Position numbers and translations under genes: made by a program. From contig PEKW01000002.1 in NCBI GenBank assembly GCA_002796995.1, positions 381,990-445,989 of the forward strand: a stretch of DNA of 64,000 nucleotides, read 5' to 3'. The notes below the pieces were generated by a model. The model was given only the letters and a program-made list of their open reading frames with translations, did not search any database and was not told the DNA's origin. Of this stretch, positions 17,228-26,254 are shown in pieces; position 1 is the stretch's first letter; each line of letters opens with the position of its first letter. Source of the stretch: Rhizobium sp. (GTDB taxonomy: Bacteria; Pseudomonadota; Alphaproteobacteria; Rhizobiales; Rhizobiaceae).

Positions 17228-18126
17228 CGAGTATGGACGCCGGGACCGAAGATCGCATTCATCGTTTGCCTTGCTGGAACGGCTCGATTTCGATCGAGCC
17301 GCTGCATGGCGGCCTGAGCAATGAGAGCTTTCTGGTCGCCGATGCCGCCGGCCGCCACGTGGTCCGCCTCGGCATCGACTATCCCTTTCACCATGTCTCG
17401 CGCGACCGCGAGGCGATGACGGCGCAGGCCGCTCATGCTGCGGGCTTTGCCCCGCGGGTCGAATATGCGGCACCCGGCGTTATGGTCACCCAGTTCCTGA
17501 CGGCAAGGACATTGTCCGGCGAGGGCGTGGCCGCCCGACGCCGCGAGATTGCGCAGCTGCTCCGGCGCTTCCACAGCGAAATGCCGCGCCATGTCTCCGG
17601 TCCGGGCTTCATGTTCTGGGCCTTCCACGTCATCCGCGATTATGCGCGCACGCTGGCGACCGGTGGAAGCCGCATGACGGGCGAACTGCCCGGCTACCTG
17701 TCACTGGCGGAGGAACTGGAGGCGGCCCAGATCCCGCTGCCGATCGTCTTTGGCCACAACGACCTCCTGCCGTCGAACATCCTCGATGATGGCGAGCGTC
17801 TGTGGCTGATCGACTTCGAATATGCTGGCTTTTCCACCGCGATGTTCGACCTTGCCGGCGCAACCTCCAACGCGGGCCTGTCGCCGGAACAATCGGAAGA
17901 ATTCCTCGAGGCCTATCTCGATGGCGCGCCATCGCCCGGCATGCGCCGCTCTATGGCCGCCATGCAGTGCGCTTCGCTTTTGCGTGAGGCCATGTGGAGC
18001 ATGGTTTCCGAACTCTATCTCGACGCGCCCGGGGCCGACTATGTCGGCTACACGGCGGACAATCTGAAGCGCCTTCAAGAAGCGCTGGATCACTACCACA
18101 CGATCTACGGGAAACACGCATCATGA
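17224..18126 (+). CDS. Choline/ethanolamine-kinase-like phosphotransferase (first copy)
   Basis: A 300-residue cytoplasmic protein of the APH/choline-kinase fold. The catalytic loop is VFGHNDLLPSNIL (HXDX4N pattern with His-Asn-Asp) and the metal-binding loop LIDFEYAG takes the place of DFG; an N-terminal GGLSNESFLV segment resembles the nucleotide-binding loop. The family phosphorylates aminoalcohols or aminoglycosides with ATP. Start and stop overlap the flanking genes by four bases (ATGA), a sign of translational coupling to the transporter and to the oxidase that follows. Resistance activity is unlikely in this context; an amino-alcohol substrate is inferred. Confidence 0.82.
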   Translation: MTSMDAGTEDRIHRLPCWNGSISIEPLHGGLSNESFLVADAAGRHVVRLGIDYPFHHVSRDREAMTAQAAHAAGFAPRVEYAAPGVMVTQFLTARTLSGEGVAARRREIAQLLRRFHSEMPRHVSGPGFMFWAFHVIRDYARTLATGGSRMTGELPGYLSLAEELEAAQIPLPIVFGHNDLLPSNILDDGERLWLIDFEYAGFSTAMFDLAGATSNAGLSPEQSEEFLEAYLDGAPSPGMRRSMAAMQCASLLREAMWSMVSELYLDAPGADYVGYTADNLKRLQEALDHYHTIYGKHAS

Positions 18127-20564
18127 CCCTGCCCACCCACGCCCAAATCGTCGTCATCGGCGGTGGCATCATCGGCTGCTCGACCGCCTACCATCTCGCC
18201 CGCGACCACAAGGCGGACGTGATCCTGCTGGAGCAGGGGAGCCTGACGTCCGGCTCGACCTGGCATGCGGCGGGCCTGGTCGGGCAGTTGCGCTCGTCGG
18301 CGTCGATCACCCGGGTGCTCAAATATTCGGTCGATCTCTACAAGGGGCTGGAGGCCGAGACCGGGCTTGCCACCGGCTGGAAGATGACCGGGTGCCTGAG
18401 ACTTGCGACCAACCAGGACCGCTGGACCGAATTCAAGCGGCTGGCCACCACCGCCGGCAGCTTCGGCATGGACATGCATCTCGTCTCGCCGGAAGAGGTC
18501 AAGCGCATGTGGCCGCTGATGAATGTCGACGATCTGGTCGGCGCCAGCTGGTTGCCGACCGACGGCCAGGCGAGCCCCTCCGACATCACCCAATCGCTCG
18601 CCCGCGGCGCCCGCATGCACGGGGCGAAGATCGTCGAGAATGTCCGCGTCACCGGCTTCGAGATGAAGGACGGGCGGATCCTCAAGGTCAAGACGACGCT
18701 CGGCGACATCGCCTGCGAGAAGGTGGTCAACTGCGCCGGCCAGTGGGCGCGGCAGGTGGGCGACATGGCGGGCATCAACGTGCCGCTCCAGCCGGTCAAG
18801 CATCAGTACATCATCACCGAAAAGATCGAGGGGCTGTCGACCGACGCCCCGACCATCCGCGACCCGGACCGGCGGACCTATTTCAAGGAAGAGGTCGGCG
18901 GCCTCGTCATGGGCGGCTATGAGCCGAACCCTCAGCCCTGGACGACCGGTGACGTGCCGAACGAATGGGCCTTCAGACTGTTCGACGACGATTTCGACCA
19001 TTTCGAACAACATATGATGCAGGCCATCGAACGCATTCCGGCGCTCGAAAAGGCCGGCGTCAAGCAGATGATCAACGGGCCGGAGAGCTTTACCCCGGAC
19101 GGCAATTTCATCCTCGGCGTGGCACCGGAATGCAAGAACATGTTCGTCGGCGCCGGCTTCAACGCCTTCGGCATCGCGTCGGGCGGTGGCGCCGGCTGGG
19201 TGCTGGCGCAATGGGTCGTCGACGGCGAGGCGCCGCTCGATCTCTGGGTTGTCGACATCCGCCGCTTCGCCGGCATGCATCGCGACCGTCAGTGGGTGCT
19301 CGACCGCACGCTGGAAGCCTATGGCAAGCACTACACGATCGGCTTTCCGCATGAGGAATATGAAAGCGGCCGGCCGCGTCTCGTCTCGCCGCTTTATGAA
19401 CGGCTGAAGAGCCGTGGCGCCGTGTTCGGCTCGAAGCTCGGCTGGGAGCGTCCCAACTGGTTCGCTCCCGCCGGCACCGAGGCGAAGGACGTCTATTCCA
19501 TGGGCCGGCAGAACTGGTTCGGACCGGTCGGCGAGGAGCACGCCCATGTCCGCGAGGCGGTCGGCGTCTTCGACCAGTCATCCTTCTCGAAATACGAGCT
19601 GTCCGGTCCCGATGCCCTCAAGGCCTTGGACTGGATCTGCGCCAACGACGTATCCAAGCCCGTCGGCCGGCTCACCTACACCCAGCTTCTCAACACCCGC
19701 GGCGGTATCGAGGCGGATCTGACCGTGGCGCGGATCGCCGAGGACCGGTTCTACATCGTCACCGGCACCGGCTTCCGTACCCATGATTTCGGCTGGATCG
19801 TCGACCACATTCCCGCCGGCCTCGACTGCAGCTTTGTCGACATCACCGAGGACTGGGGCACGCTGTCGCTGATGGGCCCCAAGGCCCGTGCGGTGCTTGC
19901 CGCCGTCACCACCGCCGACGTGTCGAACGAAGCCTTCCCCTTCGGCCATGTGCGGGAGATCGAAATTGCCGGCACGACGGTGCGGGCGCTGCGCGTCACC
20001 TATGTCGGCGAGCTCGGCTGGGAACTGCACATTCCGATCGCCGCTCTCGGCGAAGTCTTCGATGCGCTGATGGAAGCTGGCAAGCCGCATGACATCCGCC
20101 CGATCGGCTACCGCGCGCTGGAGTCACTGCGGCTGGAAAAGGGCTACCGTGCCTGGGGCTCCGACATCACGCCCAACGACACGCCCTTCGAGGCGGGCCT
20201 CGGCTGGGCGGTGAAGCTGCGCAAGAACACCGATTTCCTCGGTCGCCGGACGCTCGAGGGGCTCCAGGGACAGACGCTGACCAAACGCCTGATGGGCTTC
20301 ACGGTCGACGATCCCGAGATCGTCCTGGTCGGCCGCGAGACGATCCTGAGGAATGGTGAACCCGTCGGTTACCTGACCAGCGGCGGCTTCGGCTACACGC
20401 TCGGCAAGAACATCGGCTTCGGCTACGTCCGCAATCCGGCCGGCGTGACGGACGACTATCTGAAAAGCGGAACCTACGAACTCGTCGTCGCGGCGGAAAA
20501 GACGCCGGCGACCCTTCACTTCGGGCCGATGTTCGACCCGGCCATGGACAAGATCAAGGCCTGA
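18123..20564 (+). CDS. Dimethylglycine/sarcosine-dehydrogenase-like FAD-GcvT protein (first copy)
   Basis: An 813-residue flavoprotein. The N-terminus has the FAD dinucleotide fold IVVIGGGIIGCSTAYHLARD. STWHAAGLVGQLR holds the histidine that binds FAD covalently in dimethylglycine dehydrogenase. From about residue 430 the protein is GcvT-like (AEVREAVGVFDQSSFSKYELSGPDAL, then a C-terminal aminomethyltransferase barrel). Such enzymes oxidatively remove methyl groups from N-methylated amines, passing formaldehyde to tetrahydrofolate. It overlaps the kinase upstream and is followed ten bases later by a paralogue. Which N-methyl substrate is used, and whether it is phosphorylated first, is not known. 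Confidence 0.88.
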   Translation: MTLPTHAQIVVIGGGIIGCSTAYHLARDHKADVILLEQGSLTSGSTWHAAGLVGQLRSSASITRVLKYSVDLYKGLEAETGLATGWKMTGCLRLATNQDRWTEFKRLATTAGSFGMDMHLVSPEEVKRMWPLMNVDDLVGASWLPTDGQASPSDITQSLARGARMHGAKIVENVRVTGFEMKDGRILKVKTTLGDIACEKVVNCAGQWARQVGDMAGINVPLQPVKHQYIITEKIEGLSTDAPTIRDPDRRTYFKEEVGGLVMGGYEPNPQPWTTGDVPNEWAFRLFDDDFDHFEQHMMQAIERIPALEKAGVKQMINGPESFTPDGNFILGVAPECKNMFVGAGFNAFGIASGGGAGWVLAQWVVDGEAPLDLWVVDIRRFAGMHRDRQWVLDRTLEAYGKHYTIGFPHEEYESGRPRLVSPLYERLKSRGAVFGSKLGWERPNWFAPAGTEAKDVYSMGRQNWFGPVGEEHAHVREAVGVFDQSSFSKYELSGPDALKALDWICANDVSKPVGRLTYTQLLNTRGGIEADLTVARIAEDRFYIVTGTGFRTHDFGWIVDHIPAGLDCSFVDITEDWGTLSLMGPKARAVLAAVTTADVSNEAFPFGHVREIEIAGTTVRALRVTYVGELGWELHIPIAALGEVFDALMEAGKPHDIRPIGYRALESLRLEKGYRAWGSDITPNDTPFEAGLGWAVKLRKNTDFLGRRTLEGLQGQTLTKRLMGFTVDDPEIVLVGRETILRNGEPVGYLTSGGFGYTLGKNIGFGYVRNPAGVTDDYLKSGTYELVVAAEKTPATLHFGPMFDPAMDKIKA

Positions 20565-20574
20565 GGACTTGAAG

Positions 20575-22992
20575 ATGACATTCCGCGCAGATCGCCACGT
20601 GCATATTCTGATCATCGGCGGCGGGGCCATCGGCACCTCCGTCGCCTACCACCTTGCCCGTGACGGGGCAAAGGACGTGCTGCTGGTGGAAAAGGCCATG
20701 CTGACCCATGGCTGCACCTGGCATGCGGCGGGCCTGGTCGGACAGTTGCGCGGCAAGCGCAACCTGACCCGGCTGATGCAGAATTCCGTTTCCGTGTTCG
20801 ACCGGCTGGAGGCGGAAACCGGCCAGCACATCGCCTGGAAGAAGGTCGGCTCGCTGCGCCTGGCCGGCAGCCCCGAGCGGTGGAGCGAGATCCGGCGTTC
20901 GATGACCCAGGCCAAGAGCTTCGGCGTCGAATGTCATTCGCTGTCGGCCGAGGAGGCCGCCGCGCGCTTTCCCTACATCGTCAAGGACGGTATCGAGGGG
21001 GCGGCCTTCATTCCCGGCGACGGCTACATCGATCCCTATTCGCTCACCATGGCCTATGCCAAGGGCGCGCGCATGTTCGGAGCGAAGATCGAGGAAGGCG
21101 TCTGCGTCGAGGAGATCGTCCTTCACAACCGGCGTGCTGTCGGCGTCGTCACCAATGGCGGCTCGATCTCCTGCGACATCCTCGTCAACTGCGCCGGTCT
21201 CTGGGCCAGGCGCGTCGGCGAACTGGCCGGCGTGCCGCTCGCCGCCGGCGTGGTGGAGCATCAGTATTTCCTGACCGAGAAGAAGCTGACGCTGCCGCCG
21301 GACCTGACGACCCTGCGCGATCCCGACAACAACTTCTATCTGAAGCCCGATACGGGCTCCTTCGCCATCGGCGGCTGGGAGGACGGCACCAAAGGCTGCT
21401 GGCGCGGCAAGCCGCCGGTCGATTTCGGCCGCGAACTGTTCGAGCCGAACATGGACCGGCTGGAACTCTTCGCACTGCCGGCCGCGGACCGGCTTCCCGT
21501 GCTGAACGAGATCGGCATCCAGACGATCATCAACGGCCCGATCCCGGTCTCCTTCGACGGCGAGCCGATCATGGGGCAGGCGCCGGAGCTCGACAATTTC
21601 TATGTTGCCTGCGGTTTCACCGCCGGCATCGCGGCCTCGGGCGGGGCAGGGCTCGCGCTCTCCAACCTCATCCTGCACGGCGATGCCGGCATGGATCTTT
21701 GGCCCTTCGATGTACGGCGCTTTGGCGCAGTCCATGCCCAGGGGCGTTATCTCGAACAGCGTGCGATTGAGGCCTATGGCGCCTACTACAAGGTCCACTG
21801 GCCGGGCGAGGAAGCGGAAGCCGTCCGCGGCCTGCGGCGCTCGCCGCTGCACGAAGCGCTGGCCGGGAACGGCGCCGTGTTCGGCTCGAAGTTCGGCTGG
21901 GAGCGCCCCAACTGGTTCGCGCCGGTGGGAACGGAGCGGCGGGACATCCCTTCGTTCGAGGGCAAGCCAAACTGGTTCGACGCCGTCGGCAAAGAGGTCC
22001 GCGCCATCCGGGAGCGTGCAGCCCTGATCGACCAGTCCTCCTTCTCCAAGTTCGAGATCCGCGGGCCGGGCGCACTCGCCGCCATGCAGGCGATTGCCGC
22101 AAACGATCTGGCGGGCCCGGCCGGCAAGGCGGTCTATACCCAGCTCTGCAATGTCAGGGGCGGCATCGAGGCCGACGTGACGATCGTCCATCTCGCCGAT
22201 GATCTGCTCTACATGATCACCGGTTCGGGCTTCGGCGTGCGCGATTCGAACTGGGTGTCGCGCCATCTGCCGGACGGCGTCATGCTGCGCGACGTCACCA
22301 ACGCCTTTGCAACCATCAATCTGTGCGGCCCCAGGGCCCGCGAGATCCTGCAATCGGTCTCCGACGACGACCTGTCGAACGAGGCCTTTCCCTTCCTTGC
22401 CGCCCGGCGCATAGAGGTCGGCGCGGCCCGCGCTCTCGCCGTGCGCATCGGTTATGTCGGCGAGCTCGGTTATGAACTCTATGTCGAGCAGGACTATGCC
22501 GGCCATGTCTATGAGACGCTGAAGGCGGCGGGCGAGCCCTTCGGCATCGCCGATGCCGGCTATCGCGCCATCGATGCGTGCCGCATGGAGAAGGGCTATC
22601 TCTACTGGTCCGGCGACATCAATCCGGACTACAGCCCCTACGAGGCCGGCCTCGGCTTCTGCGTCGCGCTCGACAAGGGCGAGTTCATCGGCCGCGGGGC
22701 GCTCATGGCGATCAAGGCGAAGGGCGTTGAGCGCAAGCTCGTGTCCTACACCGTCGACGGCTTCGCCCCCTTCCATGGCGGCGAAGCGGTGATGCTGGAC
22801 GGCCGTGTGGTCGGATCGACCGCGAGCACCGGCTATGGCTATACGCTCGGCAAGACCATCGCCTTCGGCTACCTGCCAAGCGATCTTGCCGGCCGCGAGG
22901 ATTTCGAGATCGAGGCGTTCGGCCGTATCTACAAGGCCCGGCGCGGCGCCCGCACACTTTATGACGCCCGAATGGAAAGGCTCAAGGCATGA
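20575..22992 (+). CDS. Dimethylglycine/sarcosine-dehydrogenase-like FAD-GcvT protein (second copy)
   Basis: An 805-residue paralogue of the preceding gene with the same layout: FAD fold IIGGGAIGTSVAYHLARD, the covalent-FAD region CTWHAAGLVGQLRGKR, shared GAVFGSKFGWERPNWFAP, and a C-terminal GcvT domain (LIDQSSFSKFEIRGPGALAAM). The ATG at 20575 is preferred over a TTG six bases earlier. The two copies differ through much of the substrate domain, so they probably act on successive or different N-methyl groups rather than being a recent duplication. It overlaps the second kinase by four bases. Confidence 0.88.
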   Translation: MTFRADRHVHILIIGGGAIGTSVAYHLARDGAKDVLLVEKAMLTHGCTWHAAGLVGQLRGKRNLTRLMQNSVSVFDRLEAETGQHIAWKKVGSLRLAGSPERWSEIRRSMTQAKSFGVECHSLSAEEAAARFPYIVKDGIEGAAFIPGDGYIDPYSLTMAYAKGARMFGAKIEEGVCVEEIVLHNRRAVGVVTNGGSISCDILVNCAGLWARRVGELAGVPLAAGVVEHQYFLTEKKLTLPPDLTTLRDPDNNFYLKPDTGSFAIGGWEDGTKGCWRGKPPVDFGRELFEPNMDRLELFALPAADRLPVLNEIGIQTIINGPIPVSFDGEPIMGQAPELDNFYVACGFTAGIAASGGAGLALSNLILHGDAGMDLWPFDVRRFGAVHAQGRYLEQRAIEAYGAYYKVHWPGEEAEAVRGLRRSPLHEALAGNGAVFGSKFGWERPNWFAPVGTERRDIPSFEGKPNWFDAVGKEVRAIRERAALIDQSSFSKFEIRGPGALAAMQAIAANDLAGPAGKAVYTQLCNVRGGIEADVTIVHLADDLLYMITGSGFGVRDSNWVSRHLPDGVMLRDVTNAFATINLCGPRAREILQSVSDDDLSNEAFPFLAARRIEVGAARALAVRIGYVGELGYELYVEQDYAGHVYETLKAAGEPFGIADAGYRAIDACRMEKGYLYWSGDINPDYSPYEAGLGFCVALDKGEFIGRGALMAIKAKGVERKLVSYTVDGFAPFHGGEAVMLDGRVVGSTASTGYGYTLGKTIAFGYLPSDLAGREDFEIEAFGRIYKARRGARTLYDARMERLKA

Positions 22993-23924
22993 CGGCAGAG
23001 GCTGAACTCGACCTGGCGCGCGAGGCCATCAAGCGCATCCCCTTGCTCAGCCACTATGCCGGACCCATCGAGCGACTGGGCGGGCTGACCAACATGGTCT
23101 TCCGGCTCGGCGACTACTGCCTGCGGATCCCGGGCAAGGGCACCGAGGAATATATCGACCGGGCCAACGAGCTGGTGGCGACGAAGCTCGTCGCCGACGC
23201 CGGCGTCGGGCCGGAAATCCTCTATGCCGACGCGGAGACGGGCATCTTCGTATCGCGCTTCATCGAGGGTGCCGCGACCATGACGCCGGAGCGTTTCCGC
23301 CAGGTGCCCGGTGCCCCGGCACGGGCGGCGAAAGCCTTTCGACGGCTGCATGACAGCGGTGCCGTCTTCCCGGCCCGCTTCGAGCTCTTCGCCATGATCG
23401 ACAGCTATCTGGCGATCCTGTCGACCAAGGATGTCGGGCTTCCGGAGGGCTATCACGACGTGCTGAAGGAGGCCGAGGCGGTGCGGGCGGCATTGTCCGC
23501 CCACCCGCTTCCCAACGTCGCCTGCCACTGCGATCCGCTGTGCGAGAACTTCCTCGACGACGGCGAGCGCGTCTGGATCGTCGACTGGGAATATTCGGGC
23601 ATGAACGATCCCATGTGGGACCTTGGCGATCTCTCCGTCGAGGGCGGCTTCGGACCCGATCAGGATACCGAACTGCTGCAGGCCTATTTCGACCGGGAAC
23701 CGGACCCGTCGGAACGCGGGCGGATGATCATCTATAAGGCGATGTGCGATCTCCTGTGGACGCTCTGGGGCCTCATCCAGCTCGCCAACGACAATCTCGC
23801 CGACGATTTTCGCGCCTATGCCGACGGGCGTTTTGCGCGATGCCGCGCGCTGATGCGGACCGCGGAGTTCTCCAGCGCGGTCGAGGCTGTCGCCTCGGGG
23901 ATCGGCATTCGTGGAACGACGTAA
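22989..23924 (+). CDS. Choline/ethanolamine-kinase-like phosphotransferase (second copy)
   Basis: A 311-residue kinase of the same broad family as the gene at 17224 but clearly divergent. The N-terminus has GGLTNMVFRLGDYCLRIPG, resembling LicA-type choline kinases. The catalytic loop is CHCDPLCENFL (HXDX4N pattern, His-Cys-Asp) and the metal loop IVDWEYSGMNDPMWDLGDLS is typical of choline kinases, where the aspartates and tryptophans line the amine site. It closes the operon by an ATGA overlap with the second oxidase. Of the two kinases this one is closest to a true choline kinase; substrate not proven. Confidence 0.84.
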   Translation: MTAEAELDLAREAIKRIPLLSHYAGPIERLGGLTNMVFRLGDYCLRIPGKGTEEYIDRANELVATKLVADAGVGPEILYADAETGIFVSRFIEGAATMTPERFRQVPGAPARAAKAFRRLHDSGAVFPARFELFAMIDSYLAILSTKDVGLPEGYHDVLKEAEAVRAALSAHPLPNVACHCDPLCENFLDDGERVWIVDWEYSGMNDPMWDLGDLSVEGGFGPDQDTELLQAYFDREPDPSERGRMIIYKAMCDLLWTLWGLIQLANDNLADDFRAYADGRFARCRALMRTAEFSSAVEAVASGIGIRGTT

Positions 23925-23954
23925 CGCGCCAGACCGACGCATCATTGACCCCGG

Positions 23955-24785
23955 CTAGGCCGAAAGCCGCGAAATGAAGCGTGCGAACAGCTGCGCCTGC
24001 GAAGAGATTTCGAGCTTGTGATAGATGTTCTTGCGATGGATCTTCACGGTGCCCTCGGCGATGCCGAGCGTTTCGGCGATCGACATGTTGGAGTGACCGC
24101 GCAGGATCAGCGAGGTGATCTCGATCTCGCGCGGCGTCAGCAGGCCGTTGGTCATCTTGCCCAGGGTCGCGTTGATGGCGTCCGGCTGTGAACGGCCGTG
24201 AGCGTGATGTCGATCGGCCTCTGCGCCGGTGGCAAAGTGGCGCTCGATCAGCAGCCGGATCACCGGTTCGACGGCATTGACGGTCTCGAGGTCGCGCCGG
24301 CCGAAGGCGGACGAACCATCGGGACGCGTGAAGCTGACGACCACGCCGTAGTCCGGGCCGGGGCGGGCGATGAAACCCACTTCGTCGCGGATGCCCGTCA
24401 GGCCGTAATGCTGTCGAAAATACTCCGAACTGTAGAACTGGTCCGGCGCCATGTCCCTGAGCCGCCGCACCCCGGTGGCGGCCGGGTCGGTGGCCGCCGC
24501 GTAGAACGGATCGAGCAGGTAAGGTCCGGCGGCATAGGCGTCGATGACGGTGGCGGCCCGGTCGGGATCGATGTTGTAGTAATGCGCGATCGGCCGCGAT
24601 GCGCCAAGATAACCGAAGATCATGAACACGTCGAAATCAAGCATTGCGCGGAGCGCGGTTTCGATGCGTGCGGGGAAATCAGGCTCGCCCAAGGACGTGA
24701 TGGCGCCTGCCAATGTCTTGTTCCAGGCGGCGAAACCTTTTTCCAAGTCCCTTACCCTTCCAGTCCGATCGAGACGCTTCCGCAA
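23955..24785 (-). CDS. LuxR-family regulator with N-terminal sensor domain
   Basis: A regulator of up to 276 residues. The C-terminal HTH is plain (LLTPREIEITSLILRGHSNMSIAETLGIAEGTVKIHRKNIYHKL, about residues 213-262). The N-terminal part (LDFDVFMIFGYLGASRPIAHYY...DPFYAAA) resembles an autoinducer/PAS-like ligand domain but I see no quorum-sensing synthase nearby, so it more likely senses a metabolite. The start is uncertain: a TTG at 24785 gives the full length, while a TTG at 24746 has a better purine-rich leader. It is divergent from the glutamine-synthetase-like gene, with a palindromic operator between them. Confidence 0.78.
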   Translation of the reverse strand: MRKRLDRTGRVRDLEKGFAAWNKTLAGAITSLGEPDFPARIETALRAMLDFDVFMIFGYLGASRPIAHYYNIDPDRAATVIDAYAAGPYLLDPFYAAATDPAATGVRRLRDMAPDQFYSSEYFRQHYGLTGIRDEVGFIARPGPDYGVVVSFTRPDGSSAFGRRDLETVNAVEPVIRLLIERHFATGAEADRHHAHGRSQPDAINATLGKMTNGLLTPREIEITSLILRGHSNMSIAETLGIAEGTVKIHRKNIYHKLEISSQAQLFARFISRLSA

Positions 24786-24800
24786 TATTGCATCACGGCC

Positions 24801-24816
24801 TATCCCTTTGGGGATA
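24801..24816. promoter_or_regulatory. 16-bp perfect palindrome, LuxR-type operator
   Basis: TATCCC-TTTG-GGGATA is a perfect inverted repeat with a 4-base centre, in the divergent gap between the LuxR-type regulator and the glutamine-synthetase-like gene, 53 bases before the latter's ATG. Its size and half-site spacing suit a dimeric LuxR/NarL-type HTH. Confidence 0.6.
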
Positions 24817-24869
24817 TTTCCTTACCGAAAGGCGATGCCTAACCTCAAGTTAATTCTGAGAAGGGTGCC

Positions 24870-26213
24870 ATGACGAACGACAACTGTTCCGCTTCCGATT
24901 TCGAAAAAGCAGTCCGGGAAATGGGTGCGAAGGCACTCCATATCGGCATGGTCGATCCGCAAGGCGAGTTTCGCGACAAGCTGGTTTCCGCCGACAAGGC
25001 GATCAAGCTGGCGAAGGACGGCTACCCGTTCTGCGAAGTGCTTTATTTCTGGGACATTGCGGAAAACACCTACCGGGACGGTGCGTTCGTCGATCGTCCC
25101 GCGACGCTCTTCGCCGATACCGTCAGGCGCTATCCCTTCGCCGAGGATACCGCGCTTTGCCTGGCGGATTTCGCCGGCGACTTCGGCCGCCGCTCGCCGC
25201 GCAATGTCTGCCTCGAGCAGATCGCACGCGCCGCGGACCGTGGCTGGGATGTGCTGTCGGCTTTCGAGTTCGAGTTCTTTGTCTTCGACGAGACGGCCGA
25301 GACGATGAAGGCGAAGAACTACCGCGACCTCACACACTTCGCCCAGGGCAACCGGACCTATTCCCTCCAGACATCGGCCCTCTACGGCGACCTGCTCGAA
25401 GGTCTCGAAGAGACCATGGCGACGATGGATGTGAAGCTCGATGCCATCCACACCGAGCTCGGCCCGGGCTGCTTCGAGGCTCCGCTGACCTACGCCAAGG
25501 GCATCAAGGCGGCGGACGACGCCTTCCTGTTCAAGAACTTCGCCCGGTCCTACTTCGCCCGCAACGACCTGACCGTGAGCTTCATGTCGAAGCTCTCGCC
25601 GGCGCTGTCCGGCCAGTCGGGTCACCTGCACCTGTCGCTGCGTGACAGGGACGGAAAGCCGGTCTTCGCGGATCCGGACAGCCCCGATGGGCTTTCCCGC
25701 ACGGCGCGCCATTTCATCGGCGGCCTGCTCAAGCTGATGCCGGAACTGTTGGCGATGTGCTCGTCGACCGTCAATGCCTACAAGCGGCTCGTGCCGGGCG
25801 CCTGGGCGCCGATCTCGGCGAACTGGGGCGTGCAGAACCGCACGGCCGCCGTCCGCGTCATCAACGACAGCAAGGAAGCGACCCGCCTCGAGTTCCGTGT
25901 CCCGTCCGCCGACACCAATCCCTATCTGGCGCTCGCCATGCTGATTGGCGCCGGCCTTTACGGCGTCGAAAACGAGATCGAGCCGGCCCCGAGCAGCGCG
26001 GAGAATTTCTACGCCGCGACGCCTTCGCCAGACGCCGCCTTCCCGCGCGATCTCTGGGATGCCGCGCAGCGCCTGAAGCAGAGCCCGCTGGCGCGGGCGA
26101 TCTTCGGTGATGATTTCGTCGAGAGCTTCGTCGAAAGCCGGGAAGTGGAATTCTCGCACTATCAGAAGCAGGTCAGTGAATGGGAGATCAGACGCTATCT
26201 CGGCGTCGTCTGA
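24870..26213 (+). CDS. Glutamine-synthetase-like amine-glutamate ligase
   Basis: A 447-residue member of the glutamine synthetase superfamily. The metal/ATP-site motifs are visible as FEFEFFVFDE, the SGQSGHLHLSL loop (GSGMHXHXS type) and NRTAAVRVINDSKEATRLEFRVPSADTNPYLALA. It is shorter and different in the N-terminal domain from GlnA and from gamma-glutamylmethylamide synthetase, so it is not confidently either. Relatives join glutamate to polyamines, isopropylamine or ethanolamine as the first step of amine breakdown. Being divergent from a LuxR-type regulator and followed by a polyamine-type transporter supports that role; the amine is unknown. Confidence 0.8.
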   Translation: MTNDNCSASDFEKAVREMGAKALHIGMVDPQGEFRDKLVSADKAIKLAKDGYPFCEVLYFWDIAENTYRDGAFVDRPATLFADTVRRYPFAEDTALCLADFAGDFGRRSPRNVCLEQIARAADRGWDVLSAFEFEFFVFDETAETMKAKNYRDLTHFAQGNRTYSLQTSALYGDLLEGLEETMATMDVKLDAIHTELGPGCFEAPLTYAKGIKAADDAFLFKNFARSYFARNDLTVSFMSKLSPALSGQSGHLHLSLRDRDGKPVFADPDSPDGLSRTARHFIGGLLKLMPELLAMCSSTVNAYKRLVPGAWAPISANWGVQNRTAAVRVINDSKEATRLEFRVPSADTNPYLALAMLIGAGLYGVENEIEPAPSSAENFYAATPSPDAAFPRDLWDAAQRLKQSPLARAIFGDDFVESFVESREVEFSHYQKQVSEWEIRRYLGVV

Positions 26214-26254
26214 AATCCCGTCTTCAAGCAGATGAAAAAAAGGGGAAGACAAGA

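Noticed and set aside
20554..22776. A 740-codon open frame on the minus strand opposite the second oxidase gene
   Set aside because: It is antisense to a clear FAD-GcvT protein, is rich in Arg, Gly and Asp low-complexity runs and matches no family. Long antisense frames are expected in GC-rich DNA.
24870..26213. Calling the glutamine-synthetase-like gene gamma-glutamylmethylamide synthetase (GmaS)
   Set aside because: The N-terminal half does not look like the GmaS sequences I know, and no mgs/mgd genes follow it.
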